Shown: positions 1-5,675 of the stretch, in pieces
Position numbering within the stretch: the first letter of the stretch is position 1
Layout: each line of letters begins with the position of its first letter
DNA from: Deltaproteobacteria bacterium UBA7527
Lineage (GTDB): Bacteria; Desulfobacterota; Syntrophorhabdia; Syntrophorhabdales; Syntrophorhabdaceae
Direction of reading: 5' to 3'
Length of the DNA: 15,552 nucleotides
NCBI GenBank assembly: GCA_002478225.1
Contig: DLMV01000031.1
Span: 899 to 16,450 of the forward strand
Translations under genes and position numbers: made by a program
Notes under the pieces: generated by a model
The model's input: only the letters and a program-made list of their open reading frames with translations
Database searches by the model: none
What the model was told of the DNA's origin: nothing

Positions 1-32
1 TCCGCTCTCCGCTCTCCGCTCTCGGCCGCTCC
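1..32. repeat. CTCTCCGC-type intergenic word tract
   Basis: The first 32 bases are iterations of a C/T-rich word (TCCGCTCTC repeated with small changes). The 13-mer TCTCCGCTCTCGG at 13-25 recurs exactly at 10624-10636 in the dsrC-dsrM gap. It lies just past the stop codon of the minus-strand metallo-hydrolase gene and is cut by the window edge. No coding or terminator signal is seen here. I read it as one arm of a dispersed intergenic filler element. Confidence 0.5.
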
Positions 33-36
33 ATGG

Positions 37-999
37 CTAAGCTCCAAATTCATATTTAACGCCGGCAGTATTGAGGATGAACTGATGGGGCATCTTCTTT
101 GCGAACGACAGGATCGCCTCGAACCCGGTGCAATGTGCAGGGATGATATGATCGGGCGCTATTGCCAGCATATCGTCCACTGTCTTCTCGATCATCTCCT
201 GAGAGGCATTGACGAGGTGAAATCCCCCTATCACGACGTGGACCTTCTCGATCCCCGTTATCTTCTGCGCGTATCTAACCGTATTGATGATGCCTGCATG
301 GGCGCAGCCTGAGATGACAACAAGTCCTTTGCCTTTTACGTTGCATACGACAGCCTGTTCTCCAGCGAAATGATCCTGCTCAAGCCTTTCACCCCGCTTT
401 ATAAGCAGATCCGTCGAGCCTTTTTCGTATTCCGTTGTCCTCTCGATCTTCCCGGTCATGTAGCAGCCAGGGATCACCTCAACAGGCTCCCGTACCTCTA
501 TTATCCTCGCGATGCCCTGTCTTTCTATTGCCTCTCTCTCTAATTGTTCCAGGTCTGTCAGTTCCTCGCTCCCCGGTCGAAAGGCATATCGATGGGCAAA
601 GGTCTCTTCTCCGACGTAGAGCGGCGTACCCGGAACACTGCGTTCCAGGATACTCATCAGCCCGCTCCAATGATCGAAATGGCCATGGCTTAAGCCGAAT
701 GCATTGACCTTCTTCAGGTCGATTCCAAGCAGTTCGATATTATTCATCACACCCACAGGATCGAGGCCGTAATCGAACATAAAAAAGTGCGATCTGCCGT
801 TCACGACGGTCTCTATCTGATAGGATAGGCCGTGTTCCGCGTGGATGGAAACACCGGGAGAGGCCTTTTGTCGTTTACCTGACGGAGGGTGGGCCCTTAC
901 CGAATCGTAGTAGTTGTCCGTTATGACGGTAACGATCAACTTGCCCACACCCGATGGGTTCAGACCTCCATGCATTGCTTGGTGTTCATTGATAGGCAT
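37..999 (-). CDS. MBL-fold metallo-hydrolase, COG1237 type
   Basis: A metallo-beta-lactamase-fold protein of 320 residues. The metal-binding signature SHGHFDHWSG is at about 104-113 (H105, H107, D109, H110). Further motifs with metal or active-site histidines are GCAHAG, GGFHL and IPAHCTG in the C-terminal half. This pattern is typical of the COG1237 group, often named after 7,8-dihydropterin-6-yl-methyl-4-(beta-D-ribofuranosyl)aminobenzene 5'-phosphate synthase; the true substrate is unknown. The reading frame opens at a TTG at 1017, but the ATG at 999 has AGGGGG about 5 nt upstream and is the better start. No signal peptide or membrane segment is seen, so it should be cytoplasmic. It is last in the minus-strand cluster, 154 nt after the MrpORP gene, with a filler tract between, so it may be read through or have its own promoter. 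The family call is firm; the reaction is not. Confidence 0.85.
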   Translation of the reverse strand: MPINEHQAMHGGLNPSGVGKLIVTVITDNYYDSVRAHPPSGKRQKASPGVSIHAEHGLSYQIETVVNGRSHFFMFDYGLDPVGVMNNIELLGIDLKKVNAFGLSHGHFDHWSGLMSILERSVPGTPLYVGEETFAHRYAFRPGSEELTDLEQLEREAIERQGIARIIEVREPVEVIPGCYMTGKIERTTEYEKGSTDLLIKRGERLEQDHFAGEQAVVCNVKGKGLVVISGCAHAGIINTVRYAQKITGIEKVHVVIGGFHLVNASQEMIEKTVDDMLAIAPDHIIPAHCTGFEAILSFAKKMPHQFILNTAGVKYEFGA

Positions 1000-1018
1000 A
1001 CCTGCACCCCCTAACAAA

Positions 1019-1115
1019 GGCAGTGAATAGTCAATAGCAGACAGCTGTCAGTACACAGCCGTCAGCGTCGATTATCGATCATCGAACAACCAGTATCGAG
1101 CATCCAGCGACCATC
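1019..1115. repeat. CAGTGAATAG / ATCGAACAAC intergenic word tract
   Basis: The gap between the MrpORP gene and the metallo-hydrolase gene is built of short variant words. A CAGT/ACAG/GTCAGC section (1020-1067) runs into an ATTATCGATCATCGAACAA section (1068-1115). The 13-mer GCAGTGAATAGTC at 1020-1032 recurs exactly at 8576-8588 before dsrN. The run TCAGTACACAGCCGTCAGC has a close variant near 8438. No promoter or terminator is evident. Confidence 0.55.
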
Positions 1116-1153
1116 TTCTCATTCCCTCATTTTCTTTTCTCGCGTATCCTGAT

Positions 1154-2380
1154 CTAATGGTCGCACGTATTTGCGCCTGTCTGCAGCGTCCCCTTCAGGT
1201 ACTGCTCCACGACTACCCTGGGATATTCACCCTGCGCGCCGGTAACGACCCTCACGCCCTGCTGCGCAAAAAGCTGCTGGGCGCGGCTGCCCATGCCGCC
1301 GGCTATGATGCAGTTGACGCCCTGCTGTGCAAGCCATGGGGGAAGCAACCCCGGTTCATGAGGAGGCGGGGTGACATAGTTTTCGTTCACTATCCTGCCT
1401 TCTCCGTCTGTATCAATGAACGCGAACGCCTCACAGTGACCGAAGTGAGCGCATAGTTTTCCCTGGTATGTAGGTATCGCGAATTTCATTGAAACCTCCT
1501 TATCTTTATCCTGTGAATGAGGATCCACAGGAGGTTTGCTTTCAACGTCCTTTCGGACAACGTCTGAACCAGGTTTTTCGAAGCTCATTGTCTTGTCGAC
1601 GATCTCATCGAATTTTTCCGCTGTTTTTGTCTTGGAATAGAAATACATATACAGCTGCTCCTCGTCACCGCTCTTCACGATGTCAGGATCAAGAGGGATG
1701 CTGCCCAAAAATGGTATGCCATAATGTTCCGCCAGCTTTCTACCTCCGCCTGTAGAGAATATATCTACTTCTTTGCCACAGTGGGGACAGATAAATCCGC
1801 TCATATTTTCTATTATACCTGTTATAGGAAGACTGAGTTGCCGGCAGAAGGTGATGCATTTCTCCACATCGATCGTAGCAATCTGCTGGGGCGTCGTTAC
1901 AATGATCGCGCTGCCTCTTGCACCCAGAAGCTGGGCAACGGAAAGCGGTTCGTCGCCGGTTCCCGGTGGGCAATCGACCACAAGGCAATCCAGATCGCCC
2001 CATGCAACATGCTGGAGAAATTCCCGTATCACGTTCGCCTTCATCGGACCCCTCCATATGACGGCTTGCTCGTTCACTTCAAGCAATAATCCCATAGAGA
2101 CGACCTTAATCTGACCGAATACTTCAATAGGAATGATCTCTTCGTTATGCACGCCGACCTTTTTCCCGGCAAGGCCGAGCAATTTCGGCACACTCGGGCC
2201 GTGAATGTCCACATCGAGTATGCCGGTCCGTAAGCCTCGCAGGGAAAGGCTCAATGCGAGATTAACTGCGACCGTGCTTTTCCCCACGCCGCCCTTTCCG
2301 GAAAGAACGATAAATACATGGCCGATCCTGTCAAGCTTCTTTTGCAGCGCAATTTCATCAGTTAATTTTTCATTACTCAT
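1154..2380 (-). CDS. MrpORP-like protein: Mrp/NBP35 ATPase fused to NifX/ORP domain
   Basis: A 408-residue fusion. Residues 1-250 form an Mrp/ApbC/NBP35 iron-sulfur carrier ATPase with a deviant P-loop GKGGVGKS at 28-35, DCPPGTGDEP at 136-145 and the cluster-binding CPHC at 198-201. A charged linker follows, then residues 298-408 form a dinitrogenase Fe-Mo cofactor (NifX/NifB-C, orange-protein-like) domain starting MKFAIPTYQG. The same architecture, MrpORP, is known from Desulfovibrio, where it works with the orange protein, which binds a mixed Mo-Cu sulfide cluster; cluster delivery here is inferred. The frame is open to 2443, but ATG 2380 follows GGAGGAG by 3 nt and overlaps the upstream gene's stop as ATGA, showing translational coupling. 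Oddity: the ORP part has its own AAGGAGG plus ATG at 1487-1501, so a free 111-residue ORP product is possible. Confidence 0.9.
   Translation of the reverse strand: MSNEKLTDEIALQKKLDRIGHVFIVLSGKGGVGKSTVAVNLALSLSLRGLRTGILDVDIHGPSVPKLLGLAGKKVGVHNEEIIPIEVFGQIKVVSMGLLLEVNEQAVIWRGPMKANVIREFLQHVAWGDLDCLVVDCPPGTGDEPLSVAQLLGARGSAIIVTTPQQIATIDVEKCITFCRQLSLPITGIIENMSGFICPHCGKEVDIFSTGGGRKLAEHYGIPFLGSIPLDPDIVKSGDEEQLYMYFYSKTKTAEKFDEIVDKTMSFEKPGSDVVRKDVESKPPVDPHSQDKDKEVSMKFAIPTYQGKLCAHFGHCEAFAFIDTDGEGRIVNENYVTPPPHEPGLLPPWLAQQGVNCIIAGGMGSRAQQLFAQQGVRVVTGAQGEYPRVVVEQYLKGTLQTGANTCDH
1487..1501 (-). promoter_or_regulatory. internal ribosome site and ATG before the ORP domain of MrpORP
   Basis: On the minus strand AAGGAGG (plus-strand 1495-1501) stands 5 nt before an in-frame ATG (1487-1489). 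That ATG is residue 298, the exact first residue of the NifX/ORP domain. Used as a start, it would give a 111-residue free ORP protein ending at 1154. It could equally be a fossil of two genes that fused. The ORP domain of the DUF134 protein has the same arrangement at 4888-4901. Confidence 0.55.
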
Positions 2381-3261
2381 AACTCCTCCAGAATTGATTG
2401 TAGTTTTGTATATATTTCCCTTATTGCCCCGCTCGCAGCGCACTGAGGGGCAAGATCAAGGATGGTCTTTGCTTCTTTTTGTGCCTCCGTGATCTTCGGT
2501 TCATAGGGTATCTCGCCGAGATAGACAAGGCCGTTGTTCTCGCAGAACTGCTGTGCTTCCCTGACGTAGGAGGCATTGATGTCGCTTTTATTTACCGCAA
2601 CAGCGGTCCTGATCTGGAAGTGCTTCGTTAATTCCACGATCCGTTTCAGGTCGTGCGCCCCGGTCGGGTTCGGCTCTGTCACGATCACAGCCAGGTGCGT
2701 TCCGGTGAGGGAAGAGATGACAGGACAACCTATCCCCGGCGGACCGTCGATCAGGATCAGCCCATGATCTGTCTTTTTCGCCTCTTCGCGGGCCTCGTTT
2801 CTCACCATGGCGACAAGTTTCCCTGAGTTTTCTTCTCCGGGGAGCATTTCGGCAAAAACAAACCGGCCATTATCCTCGGTGCTGCAGATATAGCAATACC
2901 CGGAAAGTCTTTCATCGAAGTCTACCGCCCCTGCGGGGCACAAAAGATGGCAGGCCCCGCATCCTTCGCAGGTAACAATGTCGACCACAAAATCCTCGGA
3001 TATCGCGTCGTACATACAGATATCCCTGCATTTGCCGCAATCGGTGCAGCGTTCCGGCACTATCCTTGCCTTCTTTCCTCCAAAAAACTTCTTTGTGAGC
3101 AACACTTCGTCGAGGTTCATGATCATATGGAGGTTTGCGGCATCCACATCACAATCCGCTATTACCTTGTTCCGGAACAGAAAGGAAAGGGCGCCAGTAA
3201 GGGAGGTCTTGCCTGTTCCTCCTTTGCCGCTGACAACGACTATCTCTTTTATGTTCGGCAT
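2377..3261 (-). CDS. MinD-family ATPase with 2[4Fe-4S] ferredoxin insert (second copy)
   Basis: A 294-residue P-loop ATPase of the MinD/Mrp/NifH superfamily. GKGGTGKT is at 12-19 and DGPPGIGCPV at 172-181. Between them sits a bacterial ferredoxin module with Cys 72, 75, 78, 82 and Cys 98, 101, 104, 108, enough for two [4Fe-4S] clusters. Paired ATPases of this design accompany MrpORP and the orange protein in Desulfovibrio ORP operons (the DVU2103/DVU2104 type), and they are thought to handle electron flow or cluster assembly with ATP. ATG 3261 has AGGTGA upstream. The gene starts 4 nt after the first ATPase gene and its stop overlaps the MrpORP start, so it lies mid-operon. It is a diverged paralogue of the next gene, probably from an old tandem duplication. 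Soluble, no signal peptide. Confidence 0.9.
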   Translation of the reverse strand: MPNIKEIVVVSGKGGTGKTSLTGALSFLFRNKVIADCDVDAANLHMIMNLDEVLLTKKFFGGKKARIVPERCTDCGKCRDICMYDAISEDFVVDIVTCEGCGACHLLCPAGAVDFDERLSGYCYICSTEDNGRFVFAEMLPGEENSGKLVAMVRNEAREEAKKTDHGLILIDGPPGIGCPVISSLTGTHLAVIVTEPNPTGAHDLKRIVELTKHFQIRTAVAVNKSDINASYVREAQQFCENNGLVYLGEIPYEPKITEAQKEAKTILDLAPQCAASGAIREIYTKLQSILEEL

Positions 3262-3265
3262 CTTA

Positions 3266-4138
3266 TCACCTGTGCTGGACCTTGCCCATTAATCTGCCGA
3301 TGTTCAAGGAAAGTTCCATAAAACGTTCAGCATAGGCAGGAAGGACCCTCAACAGGATGCTTCCCATAGAGTAATGATGCGCGATCTCCCTGTCTTCAGG
3401 CAGCGCCATGATAACGGGCAGATCGTTCTTCGATAAATATTTATCGAGAGGAGAAAATTCGCCATTCTGCCGGTTGACTACGATCCCGATCGTTTTTCCT
3501 AGATTTTTTGCCACTGAGACGGCGATCTTCAGGTCATGGAGGCCAAAGGGAGTTGGCTCTGTTACCATTACTACAACATCGGCGTCGGAGATCGTTTTTA
3601 CCACCGGGCATGATGTCCCGGGCGGGGCATCGATGATCCGGATATGCTGTTCCTTGTAATGGCGTTTTACCTCCTGGATGAGCGGACCTGCCATCGGCTC
3701 GCCCACATTAAGGATGCCGTGAATAAAATCGATATCCTCGGATGCCGTGCCTTTTTCGATCACCCCTATCTCCCGATCACCGTCCCTGATCGCCCTCTCC
3801 GGACAGATATATATACAGAGACCGCAGCCGTGGCACAGCTCGGGGAACAAAAGCACGCTGTTCGGGATTGTTACAAGGGCATTGAACTGGCAGTGGGCGC
3901 TGCATTCCCCGCAGTGAGTGCATTTATCCTGTTCGATCACCGGCACCAGTACCTTTGCCGGGGCGCTTCTTTCGATCGCTGGTTTCAGGAATATATGTCC
4001 GTTCGGTTCCTCCACATCGCAGTCCAGGTATTGCACCTTTTGCCTGGAACGGGCAAGAAAATAGGCCAGATTTACCGCTATCGTGGTCTTCCCTGTTCCT
4101 CCTTTGCCGCTTGCGAAGGCTATGTTTATGTCTTCCAT
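3266..4138 (-). CDS. MinD-family ATPase with 2[4Fe-4S] ferredoxin insert (first copy)
   Basis: A 290-residue paralogue of the following ATPase. GKGGTGKT is at 11-18, the conserved LDCDVEEPN at 38-46, the ferredoxin insert has Cys 73, 76, 79, 83 and 102, 105, 108, 112, and DAPPGTSCPV follows. The two ATPases may pair, each binding nucleotide and two [4Fe-4S] clusters, as proposed for the ORP complex; this is inference from family and order. The start at 4138 lies 6 nt after the stop of the DUF5320-like gene. Its ribosome site is weaker than that of its neighbours (an AAGG-like stretch), so coupling to the upstream gene is likely. Cytoplasmic. Confidence 0.9.
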   Translation of the reverse strand: MEDINIAFASGKGGTGKTTIAVNLAYFLARSRQKVQYLDCDVEEPNGHIFLKPAIERSAPAKVLVPVIEQDKCTHCGECSAHCQFNALVTIPNSVLLFPELCHGCGLCIYICPERAIRDGDREIGVIEKGTASEDIDFIHGILNVGEPMAGPLIQEVKRHYKEQHIRIIDAPPGTSCPVVKTISDADVVVMVTEPTPFGLHDLKIAVSVAKNLGKTIGIVVNRQNGEFSPLDKYLSKNDLPVIMALPEDREIAHHYSMGSILLRVLPAYAERFMELSLNIGRLMGKVQHR

Positions 4139-4144
4139 CGCCTT

Positions 4145-4393
4145 TTAGGTCCTTGTCATAGGCGTATTGCACTTTGGACATTTCTGCTCATAGCAGGGTA
4201 TTCCCCGCTGGTGGGGCGTTCTCGTTCCGCACTGAGGGCACACGCACTCCCCCGCAGGTCCGAGCCCTTGCCCGCCCATCCGGCCTCTGCCGCCGCCTGC
4301 TGAGCCCCTTCCTCCTCCTGCGCCTGCTTCTCTTCCGCCTTTTCCTGTCATTGGGCCCCGTCCCATCGGTCCCGTCCCATCTCCTCTTGGCAT
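4145..4393 (-). CDS. small Gly/Arg-rich DUF5320-like protein with zinc-ribbon tail
   Basis: An 82-residue protein. It begins MPRGDGTGPMGRGPMTGKG, the hallmark of DUF5320-type proteins that accompany NifX/ORP and Mrp genes in anaerobes. A Gly/Arg/Ala low-complexity middle (about 19-47) leads to a C-terminal rubredoxin-like or zinc-ribbon motif, CVCPQCG followed by CPKCNTPM. The frame is open to 4423, but ATG 4393 follows GGAGGT by 7 nt and matches the usual family start. It sits between the DUF134-ORP gene and the ATPase pair, and its stop is 6 nt before the next start. No biochemical role is established. A metal or cluster scaffold is a guess from the cysteines and neighbours. Confidence 0.8.
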   Translation of the reverse strand: MPRGDGTGPMGRGPMTGKGGREAGAGGGRGSAGGGRGRMGGQGLGPAGECVCPQCGTRTPHQRGIPCYEQKCPKCNTPMTRT

Positions 4394-4463
4394 AACACAT
4401 ACCTCCTTTTTTATGGGGCTCACGTCGCCCCCTCCAACTGATACCGTAAAACATCAAGAAAAT

Positions 4464-4526
4464 CTCGTTAGGCGTAAGGCGTTAGGCGATTAAACCCCTT
4501 ACGACTTACGATTTACGCCTTACGAG
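4464..4526. repeat. GGCGTAA-word inverted tract, possible terminator or attenuator
   Basis: The arms CTCGTTAGGCGTAA (4464-4477) and TTACGCCTTACGAG (4513-4526) pair at 13 of 14 positions. The space between holds further GGCGTTAGGCG and CGACTTACGATTTACG words. Read on the minus strand the hairpin begins 4 nt after the stop of the DUF134-ORP gene and is followed by ATTTTCTT, so it could partly end transcription before the DUF5320-like gene. It is also one of several word tracts filling gaps in this window. Confidence 0.6.
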
Positions 4527-4530
4527 TTTC

Positions 4531-5289
4531 TCACCAGTGCCCGTTTACGTCGGGCCCTGTTAATTTAGCAAGTTTTCCCTGCTCATATGCCTGAATCGCC
4601 TGGGTTACGGTCATATTGGATGCGACATAGACATCAACGCCTGCTGTCTGAAGCACACGGAACGCATTCGGTCCGAGATGACCGCTTACAACCGCCTTTG
4701 CACCGGAATTTATTACGTTCTGTGCGCTCTGGATGCCTGCTCCCTGCGCCGCACCCATATTCACCGCATTGTCAATTACAGTAAAATTCTTTTCCTCTCT
4801 ACCGTAGATGACGAGTTTCCGGCTTCTGCCGAAACGCTCATCCACCATTCCTTCCAGGGTCCCATCAACGCTTGTTATCGCGATCTTCATCGCTCCTCCT
4901 TGTTCCGTGAGTAACGTCTCACCTTTTTGATCCAAAGATTTTCCTTTCCATCCATGCCTGCATATCTGGCGCCATCCGCAGGGCGGTATCTGCGCATTAT
5001 CGATCGTTACATTGCCCCCTTCGATCCTGAGCGCCTTCCCATTCACTACCGTATCTGCCATTTTTTCATGGGCCGATAATATAAGACGATGGAAAGTAGG
5101 CTGTGATACATTCATCTGCTTCGCCGCCTCTTCCTGCGGTATCCCGAGGTGGTCCTTCAGGCGTATCGCCTCCAGTTCGTCGTGCTGGAGAATGACTTCA
5201 TCCAGTTCCCCCATCCGTATACCTGCTGGCTTGAAATACGTTACGTGGGGAAGAAATCCAATGTTTCTGCGGCATGTAGGTCTCGGCAT
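4531..5289 (-). CDS. DUF134 DNA-binding regulator fused to NifX/ORP domain
   Basis: A 252-residue fusion. Residues 1-100 are a DUF134 domain, MPRPTCRRN then a sigma-region-4-like helix-turn-helix near 38-80 (LDEVILQHDELEAIRL, then GIPQEEAAKQMNVSQPTFH). Residues 134-252 are a NifX/orange-protein-like domain (MKIAITS...DERFGRSRKLVIY). Such domains are usually found as neighbouring separate genes. The sensor-plus-DNA-binding layout suggests that the ORP domain's cluster or metal state controls transcription; this is inferred. ATG 5289 has GAGG 5 nt upstream. Its promoter at 5306-5335 is overlain by a perfect 20-bp palindrome, so autoregulation is likely. Oddity: AAGGAGG and an in-frame ATG at 4888-4901 precede the ORP domain and could yield a free 119-residue ORP protein. 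It is the first gene of the minus-strand cluster, divergent from dsrA. Confidence 0.88.
   Translation of the reverse strand: MPRPTCRRNIGFLPHVTYFKPAGIRMGELDEVILQHDELEAIRLKDHLGIPQEEAAKQMNVSQPTFHRLILSAHEKMADTVVNGKALRIEGGNVTIDNAQIPPCGWRQICRHGWKGKSLDQKGETLLTEQGGAMKIAITSVDGTLEGMVDERFGRSRKLVIYGREEKNFTVIDNAVNMGAAQGAGIQSAQNVINSGAKAVVSGHLGPNAFRVLQTAGVDVYVASNMTVTQAIQAYEQGKLAKLTGPDVNGHW
4888..4901 (-). promoter_or_regulatory. internal ribosome site and ATG before the ORP domain of the DUF134 fusion
   Basis: Minus-strand AAGGAGG (plus-strand 4895-4901) lies 4 nt before an in-frame ATG (4888-4890). That ATG is residue 134 and the first residue of the NifX-like domain. A product from here would end at 4531 with 119 residues, about the size of the free orange protein. 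The residues encoded by the ribosome site fall in an unconserved linker, so nothing in protein function obviously requires these bases. Confidence 0.55.
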
Positions 5290-5300
5290 ATGTACCTCTA

Positions 5301-5320
5301 TTATGAATATATATTCATAA
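5301..5320. promoter_or_regulatory. perfect 20-bp palindrome, probable operator
   Basis: TTATGAATATATATTCATAA reads the same on both strands. It covers the -10 box of the minus-strand promoter and ends 11 nt upstream of the DUF134-ORP start codon. A repressor bound here would block RNA polymerase. The obvious candidate is the DUF134 protein itself. I saw no second full copy in the window, and none at the dsr promoter. Confidence 0.7.
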
Positions 5321-5335
5321 CTATTACTTTGTCAA
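5306..5335 (-). promoter_or_regulatory. sigma70-like promoter of the ORP cluster
   Basis: On the minus strand TTGACA (plus-strand 5330-5335) and TATATT (5306-5311, 5 of 6 matches) are separated by 18 bp. Transcription would begin near 5299, leaving only a very short leader before ATG 5289. The -10 is embedded in the 20-bp palindrome. No sigma54 -24/-12 element is evident, in contrast with the sigma54 control known for Desulfovibrio ORP operons. Confidence 0.6.
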
Positions 5336-5455
5336 GAAAAATTGAGATAATTTTCCCACCGTTTGTCTCAAAATCTTCAATGCAAAAAAACACGAAATGC
5401 ATTGTTGGGATCTGATATATTTCTTCAGTTTAGTTCTTCAATTCGATATCCGAAA
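5321..5455. other. divergent intergenic spacer, A+T-rich
   Basis: The stretch between the two promoters has no gene. It holds the 6-bp inverted pair TTGAGA (5342-5347) and TCTCAA (5366-5371), the short palindrome TTTGTCTCAAA, and AATGCATT. These could be regulator sites for either promoter, but each is short enough to be chance. Confidence 0.3.
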
Positions 5456-5484
5456 TTGACAAGTTCCTCTCTCACTGCTATATA
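5456..5484 (+). promoter_or_regulatory. sigma70-like promoter of the dsr operon
   Basis: A perfect -35 box TTGACA (5456-5461) stands 17 bp from TATATA (5479-5484). Transcription would start near 5491 and give a leader of about 185 nt before dsrA. The -10 lies inside the palindrome CTATATATAG (5478-5487). It is the best promoter match upstream of dsrA on this strand. Confidence 0.6.
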
Positions 5485-5612
5485 TAGAGTTACCGGGTAA
5501 AAATCTGTATAAATGGGGTTACATCACGCATGAGGCTCCATGAATAAAAAGATAACGCTGTGCTGTGGTGATCGCAGTCTCGCCAACGGCATTTTTCGAG
5601 CTTCGACTTTAT

Positions 5613-5638
5613 GCTCCTTCCGCGAAGGGGCATTTTTT
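5613..5638 (+). terminator. terminator-like hairpin in the dsrA leader
   Basis: GCTCCTTC (5613-5620) pairs with GAAGGGGC (5624-5631) around the loop CGC, with one G-T wobble. After an A at 5632 come six T residues (5633-5638). It has the form of an intrinsic terminator, yet lies inside the leader 37 nt before dsrA. This suggests attenuation. CTTCG at 5601-5605 could pair with CGAAG at 5623-5627 as a weak competing structure. Confidence 0.5.
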
Positions 5639-5675
5639 ATATACAGGCATGAAAATCTCTACAGGAGGTGACGGT

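Noticed and set aside
2381..2443. Upstream start of the MrpORP gene at 2443
   Set aside because: It would overlap the previous coding region by 67 nt; ATG 2380 has GGAGGAG and the ATGA overlap.
3644..4303. Plus-strand frame of 219 codons opposite the first MinD-type ATPase
   Set aside because: The minus strand encodes clear P-loop and ferredoxin motifs here; the plus frame has no recognised domain.
5565..5675. Upstream GTG start for dsrA
   Set aside because: It would add 37 unusual residues and pass through the terminator-like hairpin; ATG 5676 has an ideal ribosome site and the expected DsrA N-terminus.
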